A program made the position numbers and the translations under genes. The notes beneath the pieces were generated by a model, which saw only the letters and a program-made list of their open reading frames with translations, did no database searches and had not been told where the DNA came from. Positions 45,211 to 54,695 of a stretch of 64,000 nucleotides of DNA are shown in pieces (position 1 is the first letter of the stretch; every line of letters begins with the position of its first letter). The DNA comes from Psychroflexus planctonicus. Lineage in GTDB: Bacteria; Bacteroidota; Bacteroidia; Flavobacteriales; Flavobacteriaceae. The DNA is taken from the NCBI RefSeq assembly GCF_014640195.1, contig NZ_BMGM01000007.1, positions 164,581-228,580 on the forward strand, read 5' to 3'.

Positions 45211-45544
45211 ATTAAAATTCACTTTTTAGATAAAACCCTAGGTTATGAAAATGTTATATGTATGTGAAAGTGAAGTAATTCTACACGTATGTACATGCTT
45301 AACTCAATCATTATGGACTTAAAGTCGATAGGTTTGTTTGCAGACTGAAAGTCTGTTTTACCACGAATGCACTAATGATTTTAAAGTACAAACTCTAAAT
45401 ATTCGTGTATTAGTGGCATTCAATACGTTTTTAGAAGCTTAAGATAATACACTAAAGCACAAAGTCATAACTAAATTCAAGACCAATAAACACAATTCGT
45501 ACTTCAAATTGGTTTAGGTTTAAAAAAACACTAAAATCAATTGT
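45211..45544. other. 334-base intergenic region with hairpin repeats
   Basis: No credible gene. It contains two small perfect hairpins and a larger imperfect one (45316-45416, listed separately). The part 45430-45544 shows nothing recognisable. No clear terminator for clpX is visible here on the plus side, and none is needed, as clpX ends at 45545 and is read toward this region. Confidence 0.6.
45316..45416. repeat. Cluster of hairpin repeats downstream of clpX
   Basis: GACTT-A-AAGTC (45316-45326) and CAGACT-GAA-AGTCTG (45341-45355) are perfect small hairpins. CCACGAATGCACTAAT (45361-45376) pairs with ATTCGTGTATTAGTGG (45401-45416) at 13 of 16 positions. The last resembles the CACGAATT...CACTAAT intergenic repeat I know from Bacteroidota genomes. 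Confidence 0.55.
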
Positions 45545-46777
45545 TTAACTAGCCGCCTTCAATTTGCTAATGCCTGATTTGTCTAAGCGTTGCTCAGCAT
45601 AGGTTTTGGTAACTCTAAATTCTTTTTCACCTGTGTCAGGTAAATCGAACATGGCATCGGTAAGAATTGCTTCGCATAACGAACGTAAACCACGAGCTCC
45701 CAATTGATATACCAAAGCTTGCTCAACTATATAGTCTAAAGCTCCATCGGTTATGCTAAACTTAATGTCGTCCATTTCAAACAACTTTTCGTATTGTTTG
45801 ATAATGGCATTTTTAGGCTGCGTAAGAATCATTCTCAAGGTTTCTTTGTCTAGCGGATCCATGTGTGTAAGCACTGGTAAACGACCTATGATTTCTGGTA
45901 TCAAACCGTAATCTTTTACATCTTTTGGTATGATGTATTTCAGCATATTTTCTTTATCTACTCCTTCTCCTTGTTTAGAAGCGCCGTAACCGACTGCTTG
46001 CATATTCAAACGTTTGGAAATATTACGCTCAATACCATCAAAAGCGCCACCCGCAATAAATAAAATATTTTCGGTGTTGACTTCAATAAATTTTTGGTCG
46101 GGGTGTTTTCTTCCACCTTTTGGTGGAACGTTTACTGTAGTTCCTTCTAATAGCTTCAATAAAGCTTGTTGAACACCTTCTCCACTTACATCTCGTGTAA
46201 TGGAAGGGTTGTCGCTTTTGCGGGCAATTTTATCAATTTCATCTATAAAAACAATTCCGCGTTCTGCTTTTTCAAGGTTGTAATCGGCTGCAGCTAGAAG
46301 TTTGGTTAAAATGGTTTCTACATCTTCGCCAACGTAACCAGCTTCAGTTAAAACCGTTGCGTCTACAATTGCCAAAGGCACATTCAGCATTCTTGCAATG
46401 GTTTTAGCTACTAAGGTTTTTCCTGTTCCGGTTTGTCCAACCATTAAAATATTGGACTTTTGGATTTCAATATCATCGTCCGTATTGGGTTGCAGTAATC
46501 TTTTATAGTGATTGTACACTGCAACAGACATTACTTTTTTAGTTTGGTCTTGACCAATAACATATTCGTCTAAAAACTGCTTGATGGAACGCGGCTTGCG
46601 CAACACCAATTCTGAACTTAAGTCGGTTTTGGAATCTTGTTTGGCTTCTTCTAATACAATGCCATGTGCTTGCTCTATACAACGGTCACAGATGTGCGCA
46701 TCTAAACCAGCAATAAGCAAATTGGTTTCTGCTTTTTTTCTTCCACAAAAGGAACATTGTAAGTTTTCTTTAGCCAT
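45545..46777 (-). CDS. clpX: ATP-dependent Clp protease ATP-binding subunit ClpX
   Basis: Hexameric AAA+ unfoldase that feeds substrates to ClpP. 410 residues. The N-terminal zinc-binding domain has C8, C11, C30 and C33 ([17 protein letters not shown]). The Walker A loop is GQTGTGKT (near residue 117), Walker B is [14 protein letters not shown], and the sensor/ClpP-contact region lies further on. The substrate-gripping pore loop GYVGED is present. Starts one base after the clpP stop region in the conserved order tig-clpP-clpX. Confidence 0.96.
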   Translation of the reverse strand: MAKENLQCSFCGRKKAETNLLIAGLDAHICDRCIEQAHGIVLEEAKQDSKTDLSSELVLRKPRSIKQFLDEYVIGQDQTKKVMSVAVYNHYKRLLQPNTDDDIEIQKSNILMVGQTGTGKTLVAKTIARMLNVPLAIVDATVLTEAGYVGEDVETILTKLLAAADYNLEKAERGIVFIDEIDKIARKSDNPSITRDVSGEGVQQALLKLLEGTTVNVPPKGGRKHPDQKFIEVNTENILFIAGGAFDGIERNISKRLNMQAVGYGASKQGEGVDKENMLKYIIPKDVKDYGLIPEIIGRLPVLTHMDPLDKETLRMILTQPKNAIIKQYEKLFEMDDIKFSITDGALDYIVEQALVYQLGARGLRSLCEAILTDAMFDLPDTGEKEFRVTKTYAEQRLDKSGISKLKAAS

Positions 46778-46778
46778 T

Positions 46779-47453
46779 TTATTCTCTTTTCAAAATTTCA
46801 TCAATCATACCATAATTTAGTGCTTCTTCAGCGTTCATCCAAAAATCACGATCTCCGTCTTGGTAAACTTGGTCGTATTCTTTTTTAGAATGCTTCGCAA
46901 TAATGCGGTATAATTCTTCTTTCAACAAAACAATCTGTTTAGCTGTAATTTCAATATCGTCTGCTTGACCTTGTGCGCCACCCATGGGTTGGTGAATCAT
47001 TACTCTAGAATGCGGTAAACCACTGCGTTTTCCGTCTGTTCCAGCACATAATAAAACCGCGCCCATTGATGCTGCCATTCCAGTGTTAATGGTAGCCACA
47101 TCGGGTTTGATAAATTGCATGGTATCATAAATTCCCAATCCTGCATACACGCTTCCACCGGGAGAATTAATGTAAATCTGAATGTCTTTTGAAGCGTCTG
47201 TACTTTCTAAAAATAAAAGTTGCGCTTGGATGATGTTAGCAACTTGGTCGTTGATTGGTGTTCCTAAAAAAATGATGCGATCCATCATTAATCTTGAAAA
47301 AACGTCCATGGCAACAGCATTCATTTGGCGCTCTTCAATAATATTAGGCGTCATTCCGGTTGGCGTCATGCTATCTATTATTTTATCGTAATAGTTGCTA
47401 TTGATGCCGTGGTGTTGTGTTGCGTATTTTTTAAATTCCTGATCTATTTTCAT
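46779..47453 (-). CDS. clpP: ATP-dependent Clp protease proteolytic subunit
   Basis: Serine peptidase of the tetradecameric Clp chamber. 224 residues. Catalytic S129 in [13 protein letters not shown] and H154 in [13 protein letters not shown]. The aspartate is in the DGDRDFWM segment. The N-terminal ~30 residues are longer than in E. coli and may be a processed propeptide. Cotranscribed with clpX, 1 base apart. An approximate promoter box TATCTTCGT lies at 47488-47480 on the minus strand, after the tig terminator hairpin. Confidence 0.96.
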   Translation of the reverse strand: MKIDQEFKKYATQHHGINSNYYDKIIDSMTPTGMTPNIIEERQMNAVAMDVFSRLMMDRIIFLGTPINDQVANIIQAQLLFLESTDASKDIQIYINSPGGSVYAGLGIYDTMQFIKPDVATINTGMAASMGAVLLCAGTDGKRSGLPHSRVMIHQPMGGAQGQADDIEITAKQIVLLKEELYRIIAKHSKKEYDQVYQDGDRDFWMNAEEALNYGMIDEILKRE

Positions 47454-47509
47454 CGATGCTTTTCTTAATATTTAATTAAACGAAGATAGGAAGTTGCTGC
47501 TGTTAAACT

Positions 47510-47557
47510 CAAAAACTTTTGCTAAACTTAAGTTGAAACCCGCTTAGCAAAAGTTTT
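47510..47557 (-). terminator. Long hairpin between tig and clpP
   Basis: Arms AAAAACTTTTGCTA and TAGCAAAAGTTTTT around a 20-base loop, directly after the tig stop. It probably ends most tig transcription, with clpPX made from its own promoter. Confidence 0.6.
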
Positions 47558-47573
47558 TCAAGTAAATCAAATT

Positions 47574-48899
47574 TTACTTATATACTTCGTCTGCAAATTT
47601 TTTGAAACTTACTTCTTTTTCTTTCAATTTTAATTTCTCTTTTAACAAGTCTAAGATTTTACCACTCATTACTTGTTCAGAAATTTTTCTAGCTTCTTCT
47701 TGGTTACTTAGCATTTGATTTGCAAACTGATCCATTTGCTCATCTGAAAATGAAGCGCCACCGTATTGAGCCATTTGCATCTTGATGCGTTCTTTCATCA
47801 TGTCTTTTACTTCTTCAGGCTTCACCTGAATATCGTTGTCTTTGATGATTTTAGCTTCAATTAATTGGTAACGTATTCCTTTTTCGCTTTTTTCGAATTC
47901 TTCTTTGGCTTCTTCTTTTGTCAATTCTTTTTCGCCTGAAATTTGAATCCATTTTTGAAGGAATTCTGTTGGCAAATCAAATTTAGTAGATTCCAATAGG
48001 TACTCGGTAGTATCATTAAGCAATTGTTGGTCGCTATGTTGAACAAATTGTTCAGCAGCTTGTTCTTTGATGAAGTTCTTCAATTCTTCTTCTGAAGTAA
48101 TTTTTCCTTCTTCTCGAGTATATTTATCAAAAAGCTCTTGATTTAGTTCATGTGGAACTTCTTCGTTAATTTCGGTGATTTCAAAGTTCACATCAACATC
48201 AAGGTCTTTGGCTTTGTCTTCTTCTAAGCCTAAGAAAGTAGCCAATTGCTCTTCTTTTTCAAATAAGCCTTTTGTATTCACTTGAATTGTATCGCCTGTT
48301 TTGGCTCCTAAGAAAGAAGTTTTGTTTTTCTTTCCTTTCAAATCTTCTAATTTAAAAGAAGTTTCATTTTCGATTCCTTCTTCTTCGTTAGTGAATTTTC
48401 CCACTAAAGTAAAGCCTTCTTTTACTTCTGTTTGACTAACTAATTTACCGAACTGACGTTGAATCAGTTTGATTTGATCGTCAATCATTTCTTTATCAGC
48501 AGAAATCTTGTAATGTGTAATGGCTTTTTTGTTGTTGAAATCGATATTGATTTCTGGTGCTAAGCCTAGTTCAAATTCAAAAGAATAATCATCGCTATCC
48601 CAAGAAAAATCTTCTTGCTCTTTTGGAATTGGGTTACCAAGAATATCCAGCTTTTCTTCAGTTAAGTAGTTGTTTAAAGATTCCTGAATAAGTTTATTTA
48701 CTTCATCAGCCAAGACCGCTTGACCATATTGACGCTTGATCATTCCCATAGGAACATGTCCTTTTCTAAAACCAGGAATATTAGCGGTTTTACGGTAATC
48801 TTTTAAAATTTTATCTACCTTTTCGCTATAGTCGCTTTTGTCTATATTTACTTTTACAACGGCGTTTAAATTATCTGAATTTTCTTTTGTAATCTGCAT
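47574..48899 (-). CDS. tig: Trigger factor
   Basis: Ribosome-bound chaperone. 441 residues. The N-terminal ribosome-docking motif is PGFRKGHVPMGMIKRQYG (about 42-59). A middle PPIase-type domain (about 150-235) is diverged, and the C-terminal chaperone arms are helical and rich in Glu/Lys/Gln (for example MKERIKMQMAQYGG). A strong promoter is visible upstream. First gene of the tig-clpP-clpX cluster. Confidence 0.94.
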   Translation of the reverse strand: MQITKENSDNLNAVVKVNIDKSDYSEKVDKILKDYRKTANIPGFRKGHVPMGMIKRQYGQAVLADEVNKLIQESLNNYLTEEKLDILGNPIPKEQEDFSWDSDDYSFEFELGLAPEINIDFNNKKAITHYKISADKEMIDDQIKLIQRQFGKLVSQTEVKEGFTLVGKFTNEEEGIENETSFKLEDLKGKKNKTSFLGAKTGDTIQVNTKGLFEKEEQLATFLGLEEDKAKDLDVDVNFEITEINEEVPHELNQELFDKYTREEGKITSEEELKNFIKEQAAEQFVQHSDQQLLNDTTEYLLESTKFDLPTEFLQKWIQISGEKELTKEEAKEEFEKSEKGIRYQLIEAKIIKDNDIQVKPEEVKDMMKERIKMQMAQYGGASFSDEQMDQFANQMLSNQEEARKISEQVMSGKILDLLKEKLKLKEKEVSFKKFADEVYK

Positions 48900-48924
48900 A
48901 TGTTACGTTCTAATTTTTGAAAGT

Positions 48925-48956
48925 GCAAAAGTACAATAAAAATAACGGACTGCCAA
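48925..48956 (-). promoter_or_regulatory. Full Bacteroidota-type promoter of tig
   Basis: Minus-strand -33 TTGG, 19-base spacer, -7 box TACTTTTGC (48933-48925), 26 bases before the ATG. The best promoter match in the window. Confidence 0.7.
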
Positions 48957-48993
48957 TTTTTTAAAAAGATGTAAATCAGCTCTTTAAAATGCC

Positions 48994-49356
48994 TTATCGC
49001 GGTGGATGGGTCGAGTCTGCTTTTCGACTTAAGTTTCTAACAACCGACTGGACAATAGACAGTAAAAGACTAAACAAAAGCGCATACCAAAAACCGCTTA
49101 CATCAAAGCCAGTTACCATTGCATCACAAATTAGAATAATCAATGCATTTACTACCAACAGAAAAAGACCAAAGGTAAAAACCGTAATAGGAAGTGTAAA
49201 AAGAATTAGTAGAGGTCTTACAAAAATATTCAATAAAGCTAAAAGAGCTGCTACAACTAGCGATGTTAAAAAACTATCTACAGAAACGCCAGGTAGAATA
49301 TTAGATAACATGACAACAAAAATTGCAGTAACTACTAATTGAATTAAAACTTTCAT
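48994..49356 (-). CDS. Holin-like four-helix membrane protein (phage holin 4 superfamily)
   Basis: About 120 residues with four hydrophobic helices. The segment LLALLNIFVRPLLILFTLPI (about 38-57) is the signature of the 'mycobacteriophage holin IV' type membrane protein found in many non-phage genomes. The charged end is RKADSTHPPR. The start at 49356 gives MKVLIQLVV. A longer frame from 49407 adds 17 residues without a purpose. No phage genes are near, so a lysis role is unlikely and the function is unknown. Confidence 0.75.
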   Translation of the reverse strand: MKVLIQLVVTAIFVVMLSNILPGVSVDSFLTSLVVAALLALLNIFVRPLLILFTLPITVFTFGLFLLVVNALIILICDAMVTGFDVSGFWYALLFSLLLSIVQSVVRNLSRKADSTHPPR

Positions 49357-49402
49357 GATTTGTAAAGATTGTAATTTTAAAGCGTAAAAATACATATAAA
49401 AA

Positions 49403-49436
49403 AACAACTGATGCGAAGCTTCACATCAGTTGTTAA
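49403..49436 (-). terminator. Terminator of the FadL-GDSL gene pair
   Basis: Minus-strand ACAACTGATG / CATCAGTTGT stem with an 8-11 base loop, followed by a T-rich tail, about 30 bases past the stop at 49466. Confidence 0.85.
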
Positions 49437-49465
49437 AATAGTTCACTTATAAAAGATTAGGCTAC

Positions 49466-51019
49466 TTAGTCTACATTGTTACTTGGTTGTATACTTCTGT
49501 AATTACCTACATCTACTTGCGGAATATCTGCGTTATAAGTTTGGTTTATAGCTTGTAAAGCACGGTTTGCTACCAATGCATAACCTCTAGGCGTTAAATG
49601 AACACCATCTAAAGAAAAAGCACCACCCGTGGCAAACTCTGCAGTTAAGACTCCTCCGTTAAAAGGAATTCCGGTTTCAGATACTTGTCTTAAAATCATG
49701 TCTACATCTACAAAAGCTAAATTATTTTGATTTGCTAATGCTTCAATAGTACTATTGTAGGCTGTTTGAGCTTGTGTAATTGTATTTTGTTCTTGTGGCG
49801 TTAACACAAATTGATCTTCTAAAGGAACAGTTACACCGTTAATTAATGGAACTTGCATTCCCATAAATTCTAGTTGTCCTACAGGATTTCCAATTACTCC
49901 GCTAGCTGTTAGGGTAATTAAATCGTCTGGAGTTGCTTGTCTTAGTTGACCAAAGATATTTGCCAAGTCTTCTGGTAAACTTAAAGGTGGATTTTGTAAA
50001 AAACTTGAGATGTTAGTTAGGTTTTCATCTCTAATGGTTACAAAATTTCCTTCTCCAGGCTGGAAGTTTACTAGCCTAGCAGCTGCTTCATCTTCACTTA
50101 TAATTCCAAAACCTTGCATTGCAGGCAAAATCTGTGTGTTATAAGCACCAAACAATTGCGCTAATCCAGCAGCAGTTGGTTGGTCTAATGGAACTGGGTT
50201 TGGTGGTACCGTTGTAAAAAATGGAATATTGGTTACGTTAGGAACATTAAACACAACTCCTCCAGATGCATTTTCTACCATTGCACTCAATGCGTCGTTA
50301 TATACACTTGCAAAAACATTGATATCGGTAATATCATTTCCAGCATACGTTGAAGGATCAAAATTTCCTTGTTGATTAACTCCCGTTCCTCCAGAAGTGG
50401 CGTAACCTAGAATATCGTTATTTCCTATCCAAAAAGAAAAGAAAGTTGGCTGTTGAGCAACTGCATCTTCTATAATTGTAGCTTCTGCAGATGAAGCGAA
50501 CCTTGCATAATATGGGTTTGCTGTACCTTGTGCCACACCAGCAACGTTACCATAACCTGGAGCTAACAAATGAAAACTTTTTGCCCCTGGAGCGCCCATA
50601 TTGTTAAACATTCCAGAAAGCTGATTGGTGATATCCGTTTGTGGATCGCCAGCTAGTGGTTGCGGCCCAGGTGTTCCATTTTCGTTAAAAGCTAAAACCA
50701 AACGATTGCCTTGAATTACGTTTCCGTTTAATTTTAAACCTCCTAGATTATCTTCCATTAATGGTTGTCTAAATTCTCCACCGCCAACAAATTCAAACTG
50801 ACCTGCCATGATATTTGGGAAAGAATTCATTTGGCCTTCTCTATACAACGCATTATCTGCATATCCAGCGGTGAGTGAATTTCCCACACTTACAAAGTTT
50901 GAAAAATCTGCATCTCCTGCGCTGTAAAAGTCCCCTTCTTCAATTGAATTATCAAATTCTGGCTCACAGCTTATAAAAGCTAATGAAGCTATAGCTGATA
51001 AAAATATATATTTTTTCAT
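49466..51019 (-). CDS. SGNH/GDSL-family lipoprotein hydrolase
   Basis: 517 residues. The lipobox is LAFISC with C18, followed by acidic residues that in Bacteroidota can mark export to the surface. Block I of the GDSL family is VSVGNSLTAGYAD with candidate nucleophile S48, and block V is SLDGVHLTPRGYAL (Asp/His). Probably an esterase or lipase on the outer membrane. It follows a FadL-type porin gene by 11 bases, so released fatty acids could be imported by the neighbour. The coupling is inference from context. Confidence 0.85.
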   Translation of the reverse strand: MKKYIFLSAIASLAFISCEPEFDNSIEEGDFYSAGDADFSNFVSVGNSLTAGYADNALYREGQMNSFPNIMAGQFEFVGGGEFRQPLMEDNLGGLKLNGNVIQGNRLVLAFNENGTPGPQPLAGDPQTDITNQLSGMFNNMGAPGAKSFHLLAPGYGNVAGVAQGTANPYYARFASSAEATIIEDAVAQQPTFFSFWIGNNDILGYATSGGTGVNQQGNFDPSTYAGNDITDINVFASVYNDALSAMVENASGGVVFNVPNVTNIPFFTTVPPNPVPLDQPTAAGLAQLFGAYNTQILPAMQGFGIISEDEAAARLVNFQPGEGNFVTIRDENLTNISSFLQNPPLSLPEDLANIFGQLRQATPDDLITLTASGVIGNPVGQLEFMGMQVPLINGVTVPLEDQFVLTPQEQNTITQAQTAYNSTIEALANQNNLAFVDVDMILRQVSETGIPFNGGVLTAEFATGGAFSLDGVHLTPRGYALVANRALQAINQTYNADIPQVDVGNYRSIQPSNNVD

Positions 51020-51030
51020 TTTAATTCTTT

Positions 51031-52284
51031 TTATAATTTATAAGTAACACCAATACCTGGTAAAAATGCATTTGATTTATACGTTCCACCAAATGGTACT
51101 TGCTGACCATCTTCTGTATAGAAATCGTATGAAGCATCTGTTTCTTCAAATCTTAGATAAAGAAAAGATGCATCAATTGCTAATTTTTCATTTATATTAA
51201 ACGAAAAACCACCGGTAAAACCCATTGCATCATTACGAGGTGTCTCAGGCGCAAAATATCCTGGCTGGACCGGAGATTCGTCTATGTAATAACCACCTCG
51301 AAGTGTAACGCGATTGTTTACCACGTACTGTGCTCCTAGTCTGTAAATTGAAGCATCTTTGTAATTTCTTGGGTTTATTGACGGTGCTCCACCTTCTGGA
51401 AAGGTAATATCTAAAGATTCATACACATTCCAAAGCGTGCGGTTATACTCTACCGTTGCCATAAATTTTTCTGAAAACTGGTAAGATGCACCAATAGACC
51501 ATTCTGCCGGCAAAGGCAAAGATGCGTTAAATGGAGTCACTCCGTTTTCGGCTGGAACTGCTGGCGAATTTGGAACATTTGTAAAAGTAGCATCACCACC
51601 TTCTGCATCCATCATAATTTCTGAACGATAATTAAATCCGATTGTCAACTCATCGGTAGGTGTAAACATAAAACTAGCGCCCCAACCCCAATTGGTAATT
51701 CCGGAGTCATCGATTTCTACATTCGAGCGAGCTCCATCTTCATCGACCAAACTTCTTGTCAAATTTCTATTGAAATTGACAGAGCCTGTTACAAAAATGG
51801 GTCCACCACCAATACTTAAGTAATCGTTTACTTTAATTGAAACCAATGGCTGAACAAAAATAGCTGCCAATTCAATTTCATTTACCAAATGAGAACCAGC
51901 CCAGTCGGTTGGCCATTCTACTTGACTACCATAAGGAGTAGAAACACTGATTCCTGCTGCTAACCATTCGTTGATTTTGTAGGAAGCATTAAAATAAAAT
52001 GGAGTTCCAACTCCAGAGTCGGTTTCTGAAAAAGCTCCCGTGTTTGTGTTTTGATAACGAACACTTGAAAACACACCTGTTACACCAGCTGAAACGTTTA
52101 AGCTGTTTTCTAAATGAACTAATCCTGCTGGATTAAAAAAAGCAAGTTCTGCATTGCTTACTACTGCCACCCCTGAGTGACCCATTGCTAAAGCTCTTTG
52201 TCCTTGTGCTCCAACTCGATATCCTCCAGCGTAGGCACTTGCAAAAGCTAAAAAAAGCAATGAACTGAGTACTAATTTTTTCAT
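51031..52284 (-). CDS. OmpP1/FadL family outer-membrane transporter
   Basis: 417 residues. A signal peptide (MKKLVLSSLLFLAFASAYA) is followed by the N-terminal FadL hatch sequence GGYRVGAQGQRALAMGHSG and NAELAFFNPAGL, typical of the family. Repeated amphipathic strands then run to a C-terminal aromatic ending (LPGIGVTYKL). It takes up long-chain fatty acids or other hydrophobic compounds through the outer membrane. In an operon with the GDSL lipoprotein. Confidence 0.9.
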   Translation of the reverse strand: MKKLVLSSLLFLAFASAYAGGYRVGAQGQRALAMGHSGVAVVSNAELAFFNPAGLVHLENSLNVSAGVTGVFSSVRYQNTNTGAFSETDSGVGTPFYFNASYKINEWLAAGISVSTPYGSQVEWPTDWAGSHLVNEIELAAIFVQPLVSIKVNDYLSIGGGPIFVTGSVNFNRNLTRSLVDEDGARSNVEIDDSGITNWGWGASFMFTPTDELTIGFNYRSEIMMDAEGGDATFTNVPNSPAVPAENGVTPFNASLPLPAEWSIGASYQFSEKFMATVEYNRTLWNVYESLDITFPEGGAPSINPRNYKDASIYRLGAQYVVNNRVTLRGGYYIDESPVQPGYFAPETPRNDAMGFTGGFSFNINEKLAIDASFLYLRFEETDASYDFYTEDGQQVPFGGTYKSNAFLPGIGVTYKL

Positions 52285-52397
52285 ATTCGTTTTATTTAAT
52301 AAAGGTTATTTGTGTATTAACAATTAATTGACCAAAAATAAATTAAATCCCTAATAAAACAAGTAAAATATTCAATTTGTTATGTATGCATAGCAAA

Positions 52398-53165
52398 TTA
52401 AGCTTTCAAAAATGAAATACTTGCTTCAAAAAAGGCATCTTTTTTCTCTGCATGAAGCCAATGTCCTGCTCCCTGAATAGATTCTATTTTTGCTTCGGGA
52501 AAATGTTGATGAATAATTTTTTTATCTTCATCTGTAATGTAATTAGATTTACTTCCTTTCAAAAATAATGTCTCTCCGTTAAAGTGAGCATCTTCAGCTA
52601 ATGCTTTGCCTACTTCTTCAATATTTTGTTTTAAAGCACTTAGGTTTACTCTTAAGCCATAGGCATTCTTCTCTTTTCGATTTAAATTTTTCAAAAGAAA
52701 CATTCTAATTCCCTGTTCACTTATAAATTCCGAAAGCAGTTGGTCTGCTTCTTTTCGAGAAGAAATTTCAGCTTCTTCTAAGCGGGTTAAACCTTCTAAT
52801 ATTTGTTGGTGATGCGGCTCATAATATTTTGGAGCAATGTCTGCTACTACTAATTTTTCAATTAATTCAGGATGTTGACAAGCTAACTGCATTGCAGTTT
52901 TCCCACCCATAGAATGACCAATGATTGAAAATTTAGAAATCTGGTTATCTTCTGCATATTGCTTCACATCTTCTGCTAAAACTGTGTAATTAAATTCTGA
53001 GCTATGTGGGCTTCTACCATGGTTGCGCTGATCTATTAAATGCACTTGAAAACCGGCATCTGCATATTCTTTACCGAGTGTCTTCCAGTTATCTCCCATT
53101 CCTAAAAACCCGTGAAGAATAAATAGCGGAAAACCATTACCTTCTACGTTAGCGTGTAATTTCAT
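52398..53165 (-). CDS. Alpha/beta-fold hydrolase (YbfF-like esterase)
   Basis: 255-residue cytosolic serine hydrolase. The oxyanion-hole segment is HGFLGMGDNWKTL, followed by DQRNHGRS. The nucleophile elbow is GHSMGG with S85, and the catalytic histidine is in GAGHWLHAEK near residue 235. This DQRNHGRSPHS pattern is typical of YbfF-type esterases that act on acyl-thioester or short ester substrates. Lies 6 bases after pdxJ, so probably cotranscribed. Link to vitamin B6 metabolism is not apparent. Confidence 0.87.
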   Translation of the reverse strand: MKLHANVEGNGFPLFILHGFLGMGDNWKTLGKEYADAGFQVHLIDQRNHGRSPHSSEFNYTVLAEDVKQYAEDNQISKFSIIGHSMGGKTAMQLACQHPELIEKLVVADIAPKYYEPHHQQILEGLTRLEEAEISSRKEADQLLSEFISEQGIRMFLLKNLNRKEKNAYGLRVNLSALKQNIEEVGKALAEDAHFNGETLFLKGSKSNYITDEDKKIIHQHFPEAKIESIQGAGHWLHAEKKDAFFEASISFLKA

Positions 53166-53171
53166 AATGTT

Positions 53172-53885
53172 CTATTTCAAAAATTCTAAATACTTCTTGA
53201 TTACGCTTTCCAAACCTTCATACAAAGATTCAGCAATAAGTGCGTGGCCGATGGAAACTTCATCTAAATACGGCATATTTTGTTTAAAAAATTGAATGTT
53301 TTGTAAAGATAAATCATGACCTGCATTTATACCTAAGCCCAAATGATGAGCTAATTCGGCACATTCAGCATAAGGCTTTATAGCTTCATTTTTATCATGC
53401 TGAAAACCAACTGCAAAAGCTTCGGTGTATAATTCTATTCGATCGGTTCCTGTTGCTTTAGCACCTTCAATCCACTTTTTATCCGGGTTGACAAAAATAG
53501 ATGTTCGAATTCCTTCAGCTTTAAAGCTTTGTATTACTTCTTGCAAAAAACTTTTGTGTTTAATGGTGTCCCAGCCTGCGTTAGATGTTAGCACATCTTC
53601 TGCATCGGGAACTAAAGTTACCTGAGCAGGCTTGTTTTGCAAAACCAACTCCATGAATTCAGGATTAGGATTGCCTTCAATATTAAATTCGGTTTGCACG
53701 ACATTTACTAAATCGCGTACATCTTGATAACGAATGTGTCGCTCATCTGGTCTTGGATGCACGGTGATTCCTTCGGCTCCAAAAGCTTCAATATTTTGAG
53801 CAGCTTCAACCACATTGGGCACATTTCCGCCTCGTGCATTTCGTAAAGTAGCTATTTTATTAATATTTACGCTTAATCTTGTCAT
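53172..53885 (-). CDS. pdxJ: Pyridoxine 5'-phosphate synthase
   Basis: Final ring closure in the DXP-dependent route to vitamin B6, from 1-deoxyxylulose 5-phosphate and 3-amino-2-oxopropyl phosphate. 237 residues. The start [20 protein letters not shown] matches the family, and the conserved [13 protein letters not shown] and [13 protein letters not shown] segments are present. The upstream ATG at 53903 lies inside the promoter box and is excluded. First gene before the esterase gene. Confidence 0.95.
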   Translation of the reverse strand: MTRLSVNINKIATLRNARGGNVPNVVEAAQNIEAFGAEGITVHPRPDERHIRYQDVRDLVNVVQTEFNIEGNPNPEFMELVLQNKPAQVTLVPDAEDVLTSNAGWDTIKHKSFLQEVIQSFKAEGIRTSIFVNPDKKWIEGAKATGTDRIELYTEAFAVGFQHDKNEAIKPYAECAELAHHLGLGINAGHDLSLQNIQFFKQNMPYLDEVSIGHALIAESLYEGLESVIKKYLEFLK

Positions 53886-53899
53886 TTTAAAAATTTTAA

Positions 53900-53934
53900 A
53901 CAAAAGTACAACTGCTAAAAGGAGAATTTACAAA
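53900..53934 (-). promoter_or_regulatory. Promoter of pdxJ
   Basis: Minus-strand -33 TTTG, 22-base spacer, -7 box TACTTTTGT, 15 bases from the ATG at 53885. Confidence 0.6.
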
Positions 53935-54023
53935 TCTTAGAAAATTTTATGTTTTTGCCAATTGTATTAAAACAAGGCTAAATGCATGCAATGTGTTCTA
54001 AAAAAATGTAATTTGCATTTTAT

Positions 54024-54689
54024 ATGAAAGCGCAAGAATTATATCAATTTATAGAAACCAATTTTATTTCGGTTAAACCTGAAAGCAGTATTGGGAACTG
54101 CCTTAAAATGCTTAATAAAGAACAGCAAAAATGTATTGCTGTTGTAGATAATGAAAAGTATTTAGGCAGCATACATATTGAAGACTTGATTGGTTTAGAA
54201 ATTCAATCTCAATTGAAAGATTACGCGTATTTGTATAGAAATTGTGCCGTTGGCAACTCCAACACTACCTTGGATTTTTTACGCAAATTTGCAGAGCTAG
54301 AAACCGACCAGTTACTGGTTTTGAATGAAAATCATAGCATTATGGGTAGTTTAAACATTACCGATTTTTTAGCTTTTTTTAGAGAAACTCCTTTTTTAGC
54401 CTTTGCTGGTGAAGAAATAGTGCTTCAGAAAAAAAGAGTTGATTTTACCTATGCTGAGATTTCTCAGATTATTGAAGCTAACGGAGCCAAGCTACTCGGC
54501 ATTTATACACAATTTGTAGATGCTGAAATTATTCAAATTTGTGTTCGGATAGATCACAATGGAATGAACGAAATACTTCAGAATTTACGCAGGTATGATT
54601 ATGATGTAATCAGCCTTCATAAGGAAGACAAATTAACCGAAAAGCTAAAGGAGTATTCAGACTACTTTGACAAATACCTAAATATTTAA
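54024..54689 (+). CDS. CBS-domain protein, first gene of the envelope biogenesis operon
   Basis: 221 residues. Two CBS motifs (about 1-60, with KCIAVVDNEKYLGSIHIEDL, and 75-125, with QLLVLNENHSIMGSLNITDF) form a Bateman module that may bind an adenine nucleotide. The C-terminal ~90 residues look like an ACT-type domain (GAKLLGIYTQFVDAEIIQIC). It lies six bases before nadK, and this CBS-nadK pair is conserved in Flavobacteriia. A regulatory role is likely, but the ligand is unknown. Confidence 0.82.
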   Translation: MKAQELYQFIETNFISVKPESSIGNCLKMLNKEQQKCIAVVDNEKYLGSIHIEDLIGLEIQSQLKDYAYLYRNCAVGNSNTTLDFLRKFAELETDQLLVLNENHSIMGSLNITDFLAFFRETPFLAFAGEEIVLQKKRVDFTYAEISQIIEANGAKLLGIYTQFVDAEIIQICVRIDHNGMNEILQNLRRYDYDVISLHKEDKLTEKLKEYSDYFDKYLNI

Positions 54690-54695
54690 TTATAT

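Noticed and set aside
48994..49356. Holin-like gene as evidence of a prophage
   Set aside because: No integrase, terminase, portal, tail or lysin genes nearby. This membrane family is common in chromosomes without phage.
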